The translations under genes were made by a program, and so were the position numbers. The notes below the pieces were generated by a model. It searched no databases. It worked only from the letters and a program-made list of their open reading frames with translations, and was not told the DNA's origin. A stretch of 64,000 bases of DNA from Oscillospiraceae bacterium (GTDB lineage: Bacteria; Bacillota; Clostridia; Oscillospirales; Oscillospiraceae). Below are positions 34,043 to 43,713 of the stretch, piece after piece. Position 1 is the first letter of the stretch; every line of letters begins with the position of its first letter. Location: positions 40,590-104,589 of the forward strand of contig JAHHRX010000002.1 of NCBI GenBank assembly GCA_020025545.1. Direction: 5' to 3'.

Positions 34043-35577
34043 TAGGTTTCAGATGGCTCCGGTGCCTTTTCCACCCCGTAATAGAACACATTGTCACGGG
34101 AGGGATTCAGATTGCTCACAGCCCCACGCTTGGCGTACACCGCATAGCTGCGGAACAGGATCGGGCAAATCCGCCCGTCGGTCATTACCATTTCATGGAG
34201 CGTCTGGTAGTTGCCCCGGTTTGCCAGAGCCTCCAGACACATGGCGTAGAGTGCCGTATCGCTCATGCCGCCGAAGCTGAGGCTGCCGCCTTTTTTGAAG
34301 AAAGGGGAAAGATCCATATTGGCAGACAGCTTGGTCTGGCCAAGATAGAGGTCATAGTCTTTGGATCTCAGAGCTTTTTGGTACCGCTCTGCATCCAGTT
34401 CCTTCCGCTCAACCTTCAGTCCGGCAGCTTCCAGCATCTTGGCGATTTCCCGTCCCACCCGCAGGCGGCGGTTATCGTCCTTGTTGAGCAAAAGTGTCAC
34501 GGAAGGGTCTGCAATCTGTGCTCCGGTGAGCGTATCGGTGAATTTCCGGGGATCATAGCCGTAGCGCTGTGCCTGTGTCTTATTATAATAAGGCGACAGG
34601 GGAGATGCCGGCAGCGCGGCGCTGTGCGCGAAGCCGTGGTAGAACTTTTCCGCCAGTGCATCCCGGTCAATCGCATGGGTCAGCGCCGCCCGAACCGCTT
34701 CGTTGGAAAATACCTTGCTGTCCTTCCGGCAGCCCAGGTACACGAGGATTCCCGTTTCGCTTTCCCAAATTTCCTGATCGCCGGGATAATCCACATAATC
34801 GTCTGCGCCGGGGTCGGCGCACACAAGGCTGAGATCCGAAAAATCAAAGTCGTCCCGGATCTGCTTGGGAGATTCGGCCTTCAGTAAGGAAATAACCGGT
34901 GCCGATACCGCCGTGGCTGCATCGCACCACCAGGCAGACTGCCGGCGCAGCCGCGTTCCGGAACCTTCCGTTTCCAGCACATAAGGGCCGCTTCCTATGG
35001 GAACGGCTGCACCGGTCTGGCTGCTTTTCACCACGGGAATGTCCAGAAGTATGGGAAGATCCTCGTACGGCGTATCCAGATTCACCTGAATCCCGCCGTC
35101 ATCGGTGACGGAAACAGACTTGATGTGGGTGAAGCGTCCGCCGTAAAAGCTGCTTTTCCTTGCCGCCTCCAGACTTGCCGTCACATCCTCTGCCGTCACC
35201 CGGGTGCCGTCCGAAAAGGAGGCTTCCTCCAGATAGAATGTGTAGCTGTGCATATCGTCGGAAACCTGATAGGTTTTGCACAGCACCGGCTGTGCCTGAT
35301 AGTTCCGATCCACGCTGAAAAGCCCCTGATACATGAGAGAAAAGAGTGCCCGGTTGGTAAAATCCATGGATTCATAAGGATTCATGGAACGGTCCGGGTA
35401 ATATGCCAGTGTCAGAATTTTAGGCTCCTCCGGCGCTCCCGGATAGGTCGGCGCCGGGCCTGTGCTGTCGGAAAGGCCGTTGCCCGTAGGGGTATACTCC
35501 GTCAGTTCCTCCTGACATCCCGCCAGAAGTCCCGCCGCAAGCGCCACCACCAGCAAAAGGGGCAGTATTCGTTTCAT
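34042..35577 (-). CDS. Peptide/nickel ABC transporter substrate-binding lipoprotein (SBP family 5)
   Basis: 511 residues. A signal peptide ends in LLAGC (lipobox Cys at about residue 21). The rest follows the SBP_bac_5 pattern: SMNPYESMDFTNRALFSLMY near the start, DGTRVTAEDVTASLEAAR, and EAVRAALTHAIDRDALAEKF. It would capture oligopeptides or similar ligands outside the membrane. No permease or ATPase genes are next to it, so it is an orphan binding protein. It starts within the pgeF stop (ATGA overlap). Confidence 0.88.
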   Translation of the reverse strand: MKRILPLLLVVALAAGLLAGCQEELTEYTPTGNGLSDSTGPAPTYPGAPEEPKILTLAYYPDRSMNPYESMDFTNRALFSLMYQGLFSVDRNYQAQPVLCKTYQVSDDMHSYTFYLEEASFSDGTRVTAEDVTASLEAARKSSFYGGRFTHIKSVSVTDDGGIQVNLDTPYEDLPILLDIPVVKSSQTGAAVPIGSGPYVLETEGSGTRLRRQSAWWCDAATAVSAPVISLLKAESPKQIRDDFDFSDLSLVCADPGADDYVDYPGDQEIWESETGILVYLGCRKDSKVFSNEAVRAALTHAIDRDALAEKFYHGFAHSAALPASPLSPYYNKTQAQRYGYDPRKFTDTLTGAQIADPSVTLLLNKDDNRRLRVGREIAKMLEAAGLKVERKELDAERYQKALRSKDYDLYLGQTKLSANMDLSPFFKKGGSLSFGGMSDTALYAMCLEALANRGNYQTLHEMVMTDGRICPILFRSYAVYAKRGAVSNLNPSRDNVFYYGVEKAPEPSET

Positions 35578-36374
35578 TTCTTTCCCTCCTTGCAGACGAT
35601 GACAGCGCCCTGTGAGCCACGCTGACCTTTGGTGACCCGATGGGACCAGAAGGTATCGCAGCTGCAGACGGTGCAGTCCGTGCTGATCTCAATGCTGCGC
35701 ACGCCGGCTCTTTTCAGCGACAGGGCGTTGAGTCCCTTGAGATCCACATGAAATTTATTTCCGGCGGGGCGGATATACGGTTTCGCCCCTTCGCCGTAGG
35801 TTTTTTCCATGGCCTCCGGCACCTCGGCGCCGGTTTCAAAGCAGCAAAAACCGATATTGGGGCCGATGGCGGCACGAATCCGGCCCGGATCGGAGCCAAA
35901 GCTGTCCGCCATTGCTTTCACCGCCTTGCCGGCGATATCGGCGGCAGTTCCCCGCCATCCGGCGTGGACGGCGCCCACTGCCCCGGTATCCGGATCATAG
36001 AGCAGAACAGGGGTGCAGTCGGCGGTAAAAATCACCAGCGCCGTTCCCGGCTCGTCGGTGATCAGTCCGTCGCAGTCCGGCACGGTTTCCCAAAGGTCAC
36101 GCCCCCAGTCCGCCTTTCCCGCACGGCGGATGGTATCACCGTGGACTTGGTGGGTCAGCACCAGCTTATGGGTGTCAAATCCCACGGCATCCCCCAGTAT
36201 CCGGTAGTTTTCCCGAACATTTTCGGGGTCATCCCCACGGTGGATGCCGATATTGAGACCGGAGAATATCCCCTTGCTGACGCCCCCGAGGCGCGTGGTA
36301 AAGCCATGGGGCACCGGGATTCCCGCCGCCGTCAGGCAGGTGATATTTCCTTTTTTCTCATACATGATCGCCAT
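35574..36374 (-). CDS. pgeF: Multi-copper-oxidase-like purine nucleoside phosphorylase, PgeF/YfiH family
   Basis: 266 residues. HGFTTRLGGVSKGIFSGLN, LTHQVHGDTI, FTADCTPVLLYD, AVGAVHAGWRGTAADI and IGPNIGFCCFETG hold the conserved His and Cys residues of the active-site zinc pocket. The family acts as purine nucleoside phosphorylase/adenosine deaminase and, in E. coli YfiH, removes misincorporated L-Ser from peptidoglycan precursors. 17 bp after secA; ATG 36374 has GGGAG. Confidence 0.92.
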   Translation of the reverse strand: MAIMYEKKGNITCLTAAGIPVPHGFTTRLGGVSKGIFSGLNIGIHRGDDPENVRENYRILGDAVGFDTHKLVLTHQVHGDTIRRAGKADWGRDLWETVPDCDGLITDEPGTALVIFTADCTPVLLYDPDTGAVGAVHAGWRGTAADIAGKAVKAMADSFGSDPGRIRAAIGPNIGFCCFETGAEVPEAMEKTYGEGAKPYIRPAGNKFHVDLKGLNALSLKRAGVRSIEISTDCTVCSCDTFWSHRVTKGQRGSQGAVIVCKEGKK

Positions 36375-36391
36375 GATTTTCTCCCGAAAAA

Positions 36392-39151
36392 TTACTGGTA
36401 GCGCTCCACACCGGCAGCAATGTCCTTGTCACGGCAGCACTTTTTATACTTCTTTCCGCTGCCGCAGGGGCAGGGATCATTGGGGCCCACCTTCTTGCCC
36501 TTATGGCGGACAGGGGTCTGCCGGACAGCGCCCTGTTCGGTGCCGCCGGTGCCGGTTTCCTTGGCAACCTTTTCACGCCGGACCTCCTGCTGAGGCTGGA
36601 TCCGCACCATGAACATCCGGCGGACGGTTTCCTCCCGGATGGCATTGATCATGGCCTGGAACATCTCATAGCCTTCCTCTTTATAGGCAATCACCGGGTC
36701 ATGCTGACCGTAAGCCCGCAGGCCGATGCCCTGCTTCAGATCGTCCATGGCATCGATGTTGTCCATCCAGTATTCGTCCACCACCCGGAGCATGATCACG
36801 CGCTCCAGCTCCCGCATGACCGCAGGGGTATAGGCGGCTTCCTTCTTCTCGTAAAATTTCAGCGCAGTTTCATAAATTGCATCGCAAAGGCCCTGTGCAT
36901 CGCAGTTTTCCGGAATCTTAACGGAGCCCTTAGGGAAGTAAATGCTGTCGAAATGCGGCATTGCCGCGGCAAGGCTCTCGTCGGTCACAGCGCCGCCGAA
37001 GGGTGCCAGCGCATCGGTGACGGTGCTGTCCACCACGGAGCGGAGCATGGTGAGGATATTCTCCCGCAGATCTTCTCCGTCCAGCACCTTCTGCCGCTGG
37101 GCGTAGATCACCTCACGCTGGGTGTTCATTACATCGTCGTACTCAAGAACGCTCTTTCTGGAGCGGAAGTTGCGGCTTTCCACGGTTTTCTGGGCGTTTT
37201 CCACAGCACCAGAAAGGATTTTTGCATCGATGGGGGTATCCTCGTCCAGGCCCAGCGTTTCCATCACGCTCATGACCCGGCCGGTGGCGAACAGACGCAT
37301 AAGGTCATCCTCAAGGCTCAGATAGAAGCGGCTTTCGCCGGGGTCGCCCTGACGGCCGGAACGGCCACGGAGCTGATTATCGATCCGGCGGGACTCATGC
37401 CGCTCAGTGCCGATGATAAAGAGGCCTCCGGCCTGACGGACTTTCTCGGCATTTTCCCGAATCTCATTTTTAAACTGCGAAAGAAGCTCCTCGTATTTTT
37501 CCCGGACTGCCAGAATTTCGGCATTGTCGGTTTCCGCATAGGAATCCGCCTCGGCAATGAGCTCCTCCGGAACCCCCTGCTTTTGCAGTTCGTTTTTCGC
37601 CATATATTCGGCGTTGCCGCCCAGCACGATATCCGTACCACGGCCTGCCATGTTGGTGGCAATGGTAACGGCGCCGAACTGACCTGCCTGCGCCACGATC
37701 TGGGCTTCCATTTCGTGGTACTTGGCGTTCAGCACATTGTGGGGGATGCCCTCTTTTTTCAGGAGCTTGCTGATGACTTCACTCTTTTCGATGGAAATGG
37801 TGCCCACCAGCACGGGCTGACCCTTGGCGTGGCACTGTTTCACCTGCTCCACAATGGCACGGAACTTTCCTGCCTCGGTCTTATAGACCACATCCGGCAG
37901 ATCTTTTCTTGCCACGGGGCGGTTGGTGGGGATCTCCACCACATCAAGGGTGTAAATGGCGGCAAATTCTTCTTCCTCGGTCAGTGCCGTACCGGTCATG
38001 CCGGAGAGCTTGTCGTAGAGCCGGAAGAAGTTCTGGAAGGTGATGGTGGCAAGGGTCTTGCTTTCGCCGGCCACCTGCACCCGTTCCTTGGCTTCGATTG
38101 CCTGATGCAGGCCCTCGTTATAGCGGCGGCCGTACATAAGCCGTCCGGTAAATTCATCAACAATGATGATCTGGCCGTCCTTCACCACATAGTCGATATC
38201 CCGGCGCATGATGCCCCGGGCCTTCATGGCCTGATTGATGTGGTGGGTGAGGGTAGTATTTTCGGCATCCGCCAGATTTTCCACATGGAAAAATTTCTCC
38301 GCCTTCCGGATGCCGCTGGCGGTTAGGGACACGGTGCGGCTCTTTTCGTCCACGAAATAGTCGCAGTCGTAGTCATCCTGCACTTCCTTTTCGTCGGTTT
38401 TCGCGAAAACCTTTTTCCGCAGTGTGGATACAAACTGATCTGCCATCTGGTAAAGCTGGCTGGAATCCTCGCCCTGACCGGAAATGATCAGAGGGGTGCG
38501 GGCTTCATCGATGAGGATGGAGTCCACCTCGTCCACGATGGCAAATGCATGTCCCCGCTGCACAAGCTCCTGCTTGTAAATCGCCATATTATCCCGCAGG
38601 TAGTCAAAGCCCAGCTCGTTATTGGTGCAGTAGGTGATATCTGCGGCGTAGCTTTCCCGACGCTGGGCCGGTGTCATACCGGGAATGATGAGGCCCACGG
38701 AAAGGCCCATATACCGGTAGACCTTACCCATCCACTCGGAGTCACGCTTTGCAAGGTATTCATTGACGGTGACCACATGGACGCCCCTGCCGTTAAGGGC
38801 GTTCAGGTAGCAGGGAAGGATTGCCACAAGGGTTTTACCTTCGCCGGTTTTCATTTCGGCGATACGGCCCTGATGCAGAATGATGCCGCCGATCAGCTGG
38901 ACAGGGTAGGGCTTCATGCCCAGAACCCGCCATGCGGCTTCCCGAATGGCGGCGAAGGCCTCCGGAAGCAGATCATCCAGCGTTTCCCCCTTGGCGATGC
39001 GATCCTTAAACTCTCCGGTTTTTGCCTTGAGGGCGTCCTCAGAGAGGTTTGTGTAAGTTTCTTCCAGAGCGAGGATCTTATCCACCAGCGGCTGGATTTT
39101 TTTCAGCTCTCTCTGAGAGCGGGTACCGAACATTTTTGTAAAAAGTCCCAT
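36392..39151 (-). CDS. secA: Preprotein translocase ATPase SecA
   Basis: 919 residues. NBD1 with MKTGEGKTLVA (Walker A), the VDSILIDEARTPLIISG Walker B region, the preprotein cross-linking domain, NBD2 with NMAGRGTDIVLGGNAEY and GRSGRQGDPG, helical scaffold, and the C-terminal SEC-C zinc motif CPCGSGKKYKKCC. It drives proteins through SecYEG. ATG 39151 with GAGG. First of secA-pgeF-SBP, with an extended -10 promoter. Confidence 0.97.
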   Translation of the reverse strand: MGLFTKMFGTRSQRELKKIQPLVDKILALEETYTNLSEDALKAKTGEFKDRIAKGETLDDLLPEAFAAIREAAWRVLGMKPYPVQLIGGIILHQGRIAEMKTGEGKTLVAILPCYLNALNGRGVHVVTVNEYLAKRDSEWMGKVYRYMGLSVGLIIPGMTPAQRRESYAADITYCTNNELGFDYLRDNMAIYKQELVQRGHAFAIVDEVDSILIDEARTPLIISGQGEDSSQLYQMADQFVSTLRKKVFAKTDEKEVQDDYDCDYFVDEKSRTVSLTASGIRKAEKFFHVENLADAENTTLTHHINQAMKARGIMRRDIDYVVKDGQIIIVDEFTGRLMYGRRYNEGLHQAIEAKERVQVAGESKTLATITFQNFFRLYDKLSGMTGTALTEEEEFAAIYTLDVVEIPTNRPVARKDLPDVVYKTEAGKFRAIVEQVKQCHAKGQPVLVGTISIEKSEVISKLLKKEGIPHNVLNAKYHEMEAQIVAQAGQFGAVTIATNMAGRGTDIVLGGNAEYMAKNELQKQGVPEELIAEADSYAETDNAEILAVREKYEELLSQFKNEIRENAEKVRQAGGLFIIGTERHESRRIDNQLRGRSGRQGDPGESRFYLSLEDDLMRLFATGRVMSVMETLGLDEDTPIDAKILSGAVENAQKTVESRNFRSRKSVLEYDDVMNTQREVIYAQRQKVLDGEDLRENILTMLRSVVDSTVTDALAPFGGAVTDESLAAAMPHFDSIYFPKGSVKIPENCDAQGLCDAIYETALKFYEKKEAAYTPAVMRELERVIMLRVVDEYWMDNIDAMDDLKQGIGLRAYGQHDPVIAYKEEGYEMFQAMINAIREETVRRMFMVRIQPQQEVRREKVAKETGTGGTEQGAVRQTPVRHKGKKVGPNDPCPCGSGKKYKKCCRDKDIAAGVERYQ

Positions 39152-39210
39152 TTTATCATACCTCGTCGAAACATAGATTTAGGAATGCAAACATTTCACT
39201 AATTTTAAAG

Positions 39211-39219
39211 ATTATACCA
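39211..39219 (-). promoter_or_regulatory. Extended -10 promoter for secA
   Basis: Minus strand TGGTATAAT (TGnTATAAT), about 60 bp before the secA ATG; no good -35 is visible. Confidence 0.6.
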
Positions 39220-39375
39220 TAGAAACCGGAAAAATCATAGCCTTTTTGTAAACATAGTCGGCGTCCCGGGGAGAATTCCATCCGGCACGGTTTGCCTTCG
39301 GAAAATACGGCGGAACGGAGCGTATTTCCCATAACGCCCATGTTTTTGGAAATAAACGGTTTTGGCATAACAATA

Positions 39376-39409
39376 CCCCCTTATGTAGTGATGATCCTAC
39401 ACAAGGGGG
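39376..39409. repeat. Inverted repeat in the 358-bp secA upstream gap
   Basis: CCCCCTTATGTAG with CTACACAAGGGGG: 12 bp paired and one A-C mismatch around an 8-nt loop. No T tract follows. The gap 39152-39509 otherwise holds only the secA promoter and a weak GC hairpin near 39476-39505 after the lipase gene. Confidence 0.6.
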
Positions 39410-39509
39410 CTGTCTGTCTATTGTCCGTTTTTGCCGGATCTATTTAAACACGAAACAGGGGAGCGTTATTTTTTGCAGGGTACGGGATTTTTCCGCACCC
39501 CGCAGTATT

Positions 39510-40370
39510 TTATTTTTCCGAAAGATATTCCATCAGCGCATCCCAGCGCTTGCGGCACACGGCATCCCCGTGGAAATAGTACTCTTCCATCTTTTCCCGA
39601 TCCTTTTCCAGTGCTTTTATATTGCACACCTCCGGGCGGATCACAAAAATCCTGCCCTCCCGTTCCAGGGAATGGACTTCCTCCAGGTGGACAAAATACT
39701 GCTCCTTGCGGTTCATCATCCGCTCGAAAAGCCGGGGATAACGCTCCTTATAGAGTTTTGAGAGGATGGGGCGCATTTTGGCATAGTCCGTGGGGTGGAT
39801 GTTCCGGGTCGGCTTGGTCGTCACCAGCACCACCCGGTCACAGCCCTGCTCCAAGGCTCTGCGCACCGGCAGGGGGTCAGATACGCCGCCGTCCAGATAA
39901 TGCTTTCCGTTCAGCTCCACCGGCAGGCAGACGCCGGGCATGGACGAGCTTGCCATAACAATATCCTGCAGGCGCCGCTGATAGACTTCCTCATGGAGAT
40001 ATTCCGCCTCTCCGGTTTCACAGCAGGTCACCACATATTCGCACTCCATGGGATCATGGTAGTAATCCGCAAAGCGGAAGGGTACATCTCCCTCGTAGCT
40101 CAGGGTATGGTAGAGCATACGCAGATCCAGCATGCTTCCGCCGGTTTTGCGCACCTGTTTAATACCGCAGTAGCTTTTAAAATCCGTGCCGGAGGTGATT
40201 TGATAGACCCGCTTGTGCTGCCCCGCCTTATAATTCATTGCGTTGCCCGCCCCGGCGGAGACACCGATGCAGTAGTCAAACCGCAGTCCTTTTTCCATCA
40301 TCACATCCAGAACGCCGGATGTGAACACGCCCCGGCAGGCGCCGCCCTCCAATACAATTCCGGTTTTCAC
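39510..40370 (-). CDS. Patatin-like phospholipase
   Basis: 286 residues, GTG start at 40370 chosen because GGAGG lies eight bases upstream; an ATG five codons earlier would have no RBS. GIVLEGGACRGVFTSGVL forms the oxyanion GGxxRG loop, IGVSAGAGNA the nucleophile Ser (GxSxG), and YLDGGVSDPLP the catalytic Asp of the DGG motif. A cytoplasmic lipid acyl hydrolase of the YjjU type; its substrate is unknown. Confidence 0.9.
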   Translation of the reverse strand: MKTGIVLEGGACRGVFTSGVLDVMMEKGLRFDYCIGVSAGAGNAMNYKAGQHKRVYQITSGTDFKSYCGIKQVRKTGGSMLDLRMLYHTLSYEGDVPFRFADYYHDPMECEYVVTCCETGEAEYLHEEVYQRRLQDIVMASSSMPGVCLPVELNGKHYLDGGVSDPLPVRRALEQGCDRVVLVTTKPTRNIHPTDYAKMRPILSKLYKERYPRLFERMMNRKEQYFVHLEEVHSLEREGRIFVIRPEVCNIKALEKDREKMEEYYFHGDAVCRKRWDALMEYLSEK

Positions 40371-40410
40371 GGTATGCACCTCCATATATGGGAAGTATAA
40401 TATTTTTTTC

Positions 40411-41337
40411 TTATTTCCACAGGCCGTCAGGGTAAAGTCCCTGTTCGGTCATGCCCCGGAGGGCTGCCACCACCTGAGGCTTATCGGCAGCATAGGTAAC
40501 GCCGTACCACTTATCGGGAGATTCCAGCACCTTGACAGCTGCCTTGTTTTCCTTCAGCAGGCGTCCCACCAGCATGGGCAGGAAAAATTCTGCCTTTGCA
40601 GGATTTTTCTTTGCTTCCTGATCCAGAAATTCAGGGAATCCATTTTCGATTTCCTTCAGGAAGCTGGGAGTATACCCCCACATATTCATAGAAACCACGG
40701 TTTCCGCAGGGACATCCGTCCAGTTCTCGCCGTCCTCGGTGAAATGGATGCCGCCGGCATACTTTTCGATGCGGGTGCGCTCCACAACATTGGTAAGGTT
40801 GTGGTTGCTGTCGGTCTCGCAGATGCCCCGGGCCACGCTTCCGTTTTCCGTAACGGTGTTGCCCAGCTGATAGCCTACCATGCAGTAATCATAGCGCTCG
40901 CCGTCCTGCGCCTTGGACAGCGCATCATAAATGACACGGAATGCGGACTTGCCGTAGTAATCGTCGGCATTGATCACGGCAAACGGTGCATCTCCGATCT
41001 GCTCCCGGGCGCAGAGAACTGCGTGGCAGGTGCCCCAGGGCTTGGTGCGTCCCTCGGGAACTGTGTAGCCCTCGGGGAGCTTATCCAGCTCCTGATATGC
41101 ATAGCGGATCTCCATGGGAGATTTTTCCAGACGCTTGCCTACGGTATCCATGAAATCCTTGCGGATTGCTTCTTTAATGATGATGACGGCGGTATCAAAG
41201 CCCGCCTGATGGGCATCGAACAGGGAAAAATCCAAAATAGCCTCTCCCCGGGTTCCCACCGGATCGATCTGCTTGAGTCCTCCGTACCGGCTTCCCATGC
41301 CGGCGGCCATAACAACAAGTACAGGTTTTTGTGCCAT
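40411..41337 (-). CDS. Nucleotidyltransferase family protein (sugar-phosphate type)
   Basis: 308 residues. VLVVMAAGMGSRYGGLKQ is the pyrophosphorylase signature, followed by NADDYYGKSAF with metal-binding Asp residues. The family joins an NTP to a sugar-1-phosphate or similar compound; the acceptor cannot be told. ATG 41337 has AAGGAGG upstream; the frame further upstream overlaps the promoter and gluQ. Confidence 0.85.
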   Translation of the reverse strand: MAQKPVLVVMAAGMGSRYGGLKQIDPVGTRGEAILDFSLFDAHQAGFDTAVIIIKEAIRKDFMDTVGKRLEKSPMEIRYAYQELDKLPEGYTVPEGRTKPWGTCHAVLCAREQIGDAPFAVINADDYYGKSAFRVIYDALSKAQDGERYDYCMVGYQLGNTVTENGSVARGICETDSNHNLTNVVERTRIEKYAGGIHFTEDGENWTDVPAETVVSMNMWGYTPSFLKEIENGFPEFLDQEAKKNPAKAEFFLPMLVGRLLKENKAAVKVLESPDKWYGVTYAADKPQVVAALRGMTEQGLYPDGLWK

Positions 41338-41374
41338 AAGGCATCCTCCTTGATCTTTCTTTATGATTTTGTTC

Positions 41375-41402
41375 ATTGTATCATATTTTCGGGGAAAAGC
41401 AA
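41375..41402 (-). promoter_or_regulatory. Promoter for the nucleotidyltransferase
   Basis: Minus strand TTGCTT, 16 bp, TACAAT with TGA before the -10. The -35 lies inside the end of gluQ. Confidence 0.65.
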
Positions 41403-42331
41403 CTTTTTCCCGAAAAAAGGTTCTCCGGGCATATATTGTCCCGGCGAAGCTTCTCCCATGAAAACACGGTCGCCAGCTCTGCGGCGGAGATGCTCTCCTG
41501 TTTCTCCAGAAGGCCTGCGCTGTAGGCAAGGCTCCCCACCAGCTTCTCCGGTGTCATCCGCCGGCGCAAAGCGCCCATGTCCAGATCCCGGTCCCGCTTG
41601 CTGAGCCGCCGTCCGTCCGGCGCCATCAGCAGGGGCAGGTGGCCGTATTCAGGATGCGAAAACCCCAGAAGCTCCTGCAAATACATCTGCCGTGGGGCTG
41701 AGCTTAACAGATCCATGCCCCGCACCACTTCGGTAACGCCGGCTTCGCCGTCGTCCACCGTCACCGCCAGCTGGTAGACATACACACCGTCTGCCCGCCG
41801 AACCACAAAATCTCCGCATTCCGCGGCAAGGTTCTGCTGATAGTCACCCCGGCAGAGGTCATGAAGCTTCCAGATTTTATCGGGCACCATGACCCGCCAC
41901 GCCGGATCCCGTCCGAAAGCCGCCTGCTCCGCCGCCGTCAGATTCCGGCAGGTGCCGGGGTAGACATAGGTGCCGTCGGAAAGGTGGGGCGCATTGACAC
42001 TGTGGAGCTGACTGCGGGTGCAGTAGCAGGGATAGAGAAGCCCTTTTTCCGCAAGGCAGGCAAAATACCGGTCATAAACCTCACTTCTTTGGGACTGGGG
42101 CGGCGTTTCCAGATCCCAGTCAAGCCCCAGCCATTCCAGATCCTCCCGCAGGAGGTCTGCATATTCCTTTGCCGTCCGCTGGGTGTCCAGATCCTCCATC
42201 CGCAGCACGAACGATCCGCCCCGGGACCGCACCGACGCCCACGCCATCAGGGCGGCAAACACATTTCCCAGATGCATCCGCCCGGAAGGGGTCGGCGCAA
42301 AGCGCCCTACGGGCTTTTTAAGACTTTCCAT
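41381..42331 (-). CDS. gluQ: Glutamyl-Q tRNA(Asp) synthetase
   Basis: 316 residues, the short GluRS paralogue without an anticodon-binding domain. GRFAPTPSGRMHLGN is the HIGH region, YPCYCTRSQL with later YPGTCRN gives the C-x-C...Y-x3-C zinc site of GluQRS, and RRLSKRDRDLD is the KMSKS variant. It attaches glutamate to queuosine-34 in tRNA-Asp. It starts one base after the preceding stop. Confidence 0.88.
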   Translation of the reverse strand: MESLKKPVGRFAPTPSGRMHLGNVFAALMAWASVRSRGGSFVLRMEDLDTQRTAKEYADLLREDLEWLGLDWDLETPPQSQRSEVYDRYFACLAEKGLLYPCYCTRSQLHSVNAPHLSDGTYVYPGTCRNLTAAEQAAFGRDPAWRVMVPDKIWKLHDLCRGDYQQNLAAECGDFVVRRADGVYVYQLAVTVDDGEAGVTEVVRGMDLLSSAPRQMYLQELLGFSHPEYGHLPLLMAPDGRRLSKRDRDLDMGALRRRMTPEKLVGSLAYSAGLLEKQESISAAELATVFSWEKLRRDNICPENLFSGKSCFSPKI

Positions 42332-42332
42332 A

Positions 42333-42701
42333 CTACTTGAGCAACACTTCCAGCCAGTAAATCACAACGCCGATCATGCCGAGGCACAGGAAGCTGATGA
42401 CAGCCATCAGGATGATCTGGACTTTATCCCCCTGCTTTTTTGCTGCGGCGCTTTTCCCTTTTTTCGTCTGCATTTCTTTCTGGGGCGGCGTGTTTTTCGT
42501 TTTTCTACCGTAATCATTGGAAAAATTGCAGTAGACCATGGGTTCCTGAGGCTCGTTGATCCAGTCGGGATCTTCAAAAGCGGGAGCAGGCTCCTCCCGG
42601 CCATCCTTCAGCAAAGCCTCCGGCAGATCTTCCAGCAGATCGTCGTCCGCCAGCAGTTCCTTCTCCAGCCGTTCCAGCTCTCTGTCTCTGTCTTTCTTCA
42701 A
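42333..42701 (-). CDS. Single-pass membrane protein with charged N-terminus, unknown function
   Basis: 122 residues, TTG start with AAGGAGG upstream. A long acidic/charged cytoplasmic region (EKELLADDDLLEDLPEALL), a Lys-rich stretch (residues 68-92) and one C-terminal membrane helix (about 94-116). Translationally linked to gluQ, one base apart. No family recognised. Confidence 0.7.
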   Translation of the reverse strand: MKKDRDRELERLEKELLADDDLLEDLPEALLKDGREEPAPAFEDPDWINEPQEPMVYCNFSNDYGRKTKNTPPQKEMQTKKGKSAAAKKQGDKVQIILMAVISFLCLGMIGVVIYWLEVLLK

Positions 42702-42949
42702 GGCGCAGCACCTCCTTTTAGTGTTCCTATTTTACCCTAAAACCTGCGGTATGTAAAGGGAGAATCCCGCGGGGGCCGGCGGTGCTTTTCGAAAAAAACC
42801 GCCGTTTTTCGCAACTTCAAACTTTCTTAACAATTATCCCCTTTCTTTTTTCACATTTCGACCATAGTATAGAGGTATGTAAACTGCGTTTTTTCATTTT
42901 TGCAGTTTGCTCTTCTTCTTTTTCATTTTTTCTCCTCTTTCTTTATTGT

Positions 42950-42985
42950 AAAATCCGCAGGTTCGCCTGCGGATTTTGCTTTTTG
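42950..42985. terminator. UUCG-loop terminator ahead of the DUF421 gene
   Basis: 12-bp stem AAAATCCGCAGG/CCTGCGGATTTT closed by TTCG, then GCTTTTTG. No gene is seen just upstream on the plus strand. The 333-bp gap 42702-43035 also has an AAACTGC/GCAGTTT hairpin (42880-42907) and pyrimidine-rich DNA. Confidence 0.75.
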
Positions 42986-43035
42986 TATAGAATTTTCCTT
43001 TTGTGAAATCCTATGGAAAGAAAAGGGGGGGCTTT

Positions 43036-43713
43036 ATGATCATAGCCTATTTGCGTACCATCATTTTATACCTGCTGCTGCTGGTGGTGATCCGGCTCAT
43101 GGGCAAGCGGCAGGTGGGGCAGATGGAGCCGGCAGAATTTGTCATCGCTATCATCGCCGCAAACCTCGCCACCATTCCCATGCAGGACGGAAGCGTTTCG
43201 CTGTTTTCGGGGCTCGTGCCGCTGCTTACCATTCTGGGCACGGAACTGGTGCTTTCCGCCATATCCATGCGGAGCATTCCGCTGCGGCGGCTTCTTTGCG
43301 GAAAGCCTGTGATTTTAGTGGAAAACGGCCACATTTTGCAAGAAAATCTTAGCCGCACCCGGATTACTCTGGATGAACTGACGGGACTTCTGCGGCAGAA
43401 GGACATTCTGGATCTTGCCAGTGTGCAATTTGCCATTTTGGAGACAAACGGCAATATTTCCGTGTTTCCCTATGCCCGTTTTCAGCCCGCCGCCGCCAAG
43501 GATGCCGGGATCCGTGTCAAGGACAGCACTTTGCCCGTCACCCTGATTTCCGACGGATATCTGCTGAAGAACAACCTTTCTCTGGCAAAAAAGGACGAAA
43601 AATGGGTGCATCGGGTAATGGAAGAAAAGAAAACCACCGTTTCCGGCACATGGCTTTTAACGGTGGATAAAAATGATCATATCCTCTATATTCCAAAGGA
43701 GGGTAAGCAATGA
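43036..43713 (+). CDS. DUF421 (YetF-family) membrane protein
   Basis: 225 residues. Three N-terminal helices (about 4-80) with RLMGKRQVGQMEPAEFVIAI, then a cytoplasmic domain with LVENGHILQENLSRTRITLDE split over residues 95-115. The YetF/YrbG family is linked to spore or membrane stress functions in Bacillus, without a known reaction. ATG 43036 has GGGGGG. Overlaps the next gene by four bases. Confidence 0.88.
   Translation: MIIAYLRTIILYLLLLVVIRLMGKRQVGQMEPAEFVIAIIAANLATIPMQDGSVSLFSGLVPLLTILGTELVLSAISMRSIPLRRLLCGKPVILVENGHILQENLSRTRITLDELTGLLRQKDILDLASVQFAILETNGNISVFPYARFQPAAAKDAGIRVKDSTLPVTLISDGYLLKNNLSLAKKDEKWVHRVMEEKKTTVSGTWLLTVDKNDHILYIPKEGKQ

Noticed and set aside
39156..39368. 70-codon minus-strand ORF just upstream of secA
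   Set aside because: It overlaps the secA promoter and RBS and shows no protein-like features.
42782..43006. 74-codon open frame before the DUF421 gene
   Set aside because: It is Phe/Leu/Ser-rich from a pyrimidine tract, crosses the UUCG terminator, and lacks a supported start.
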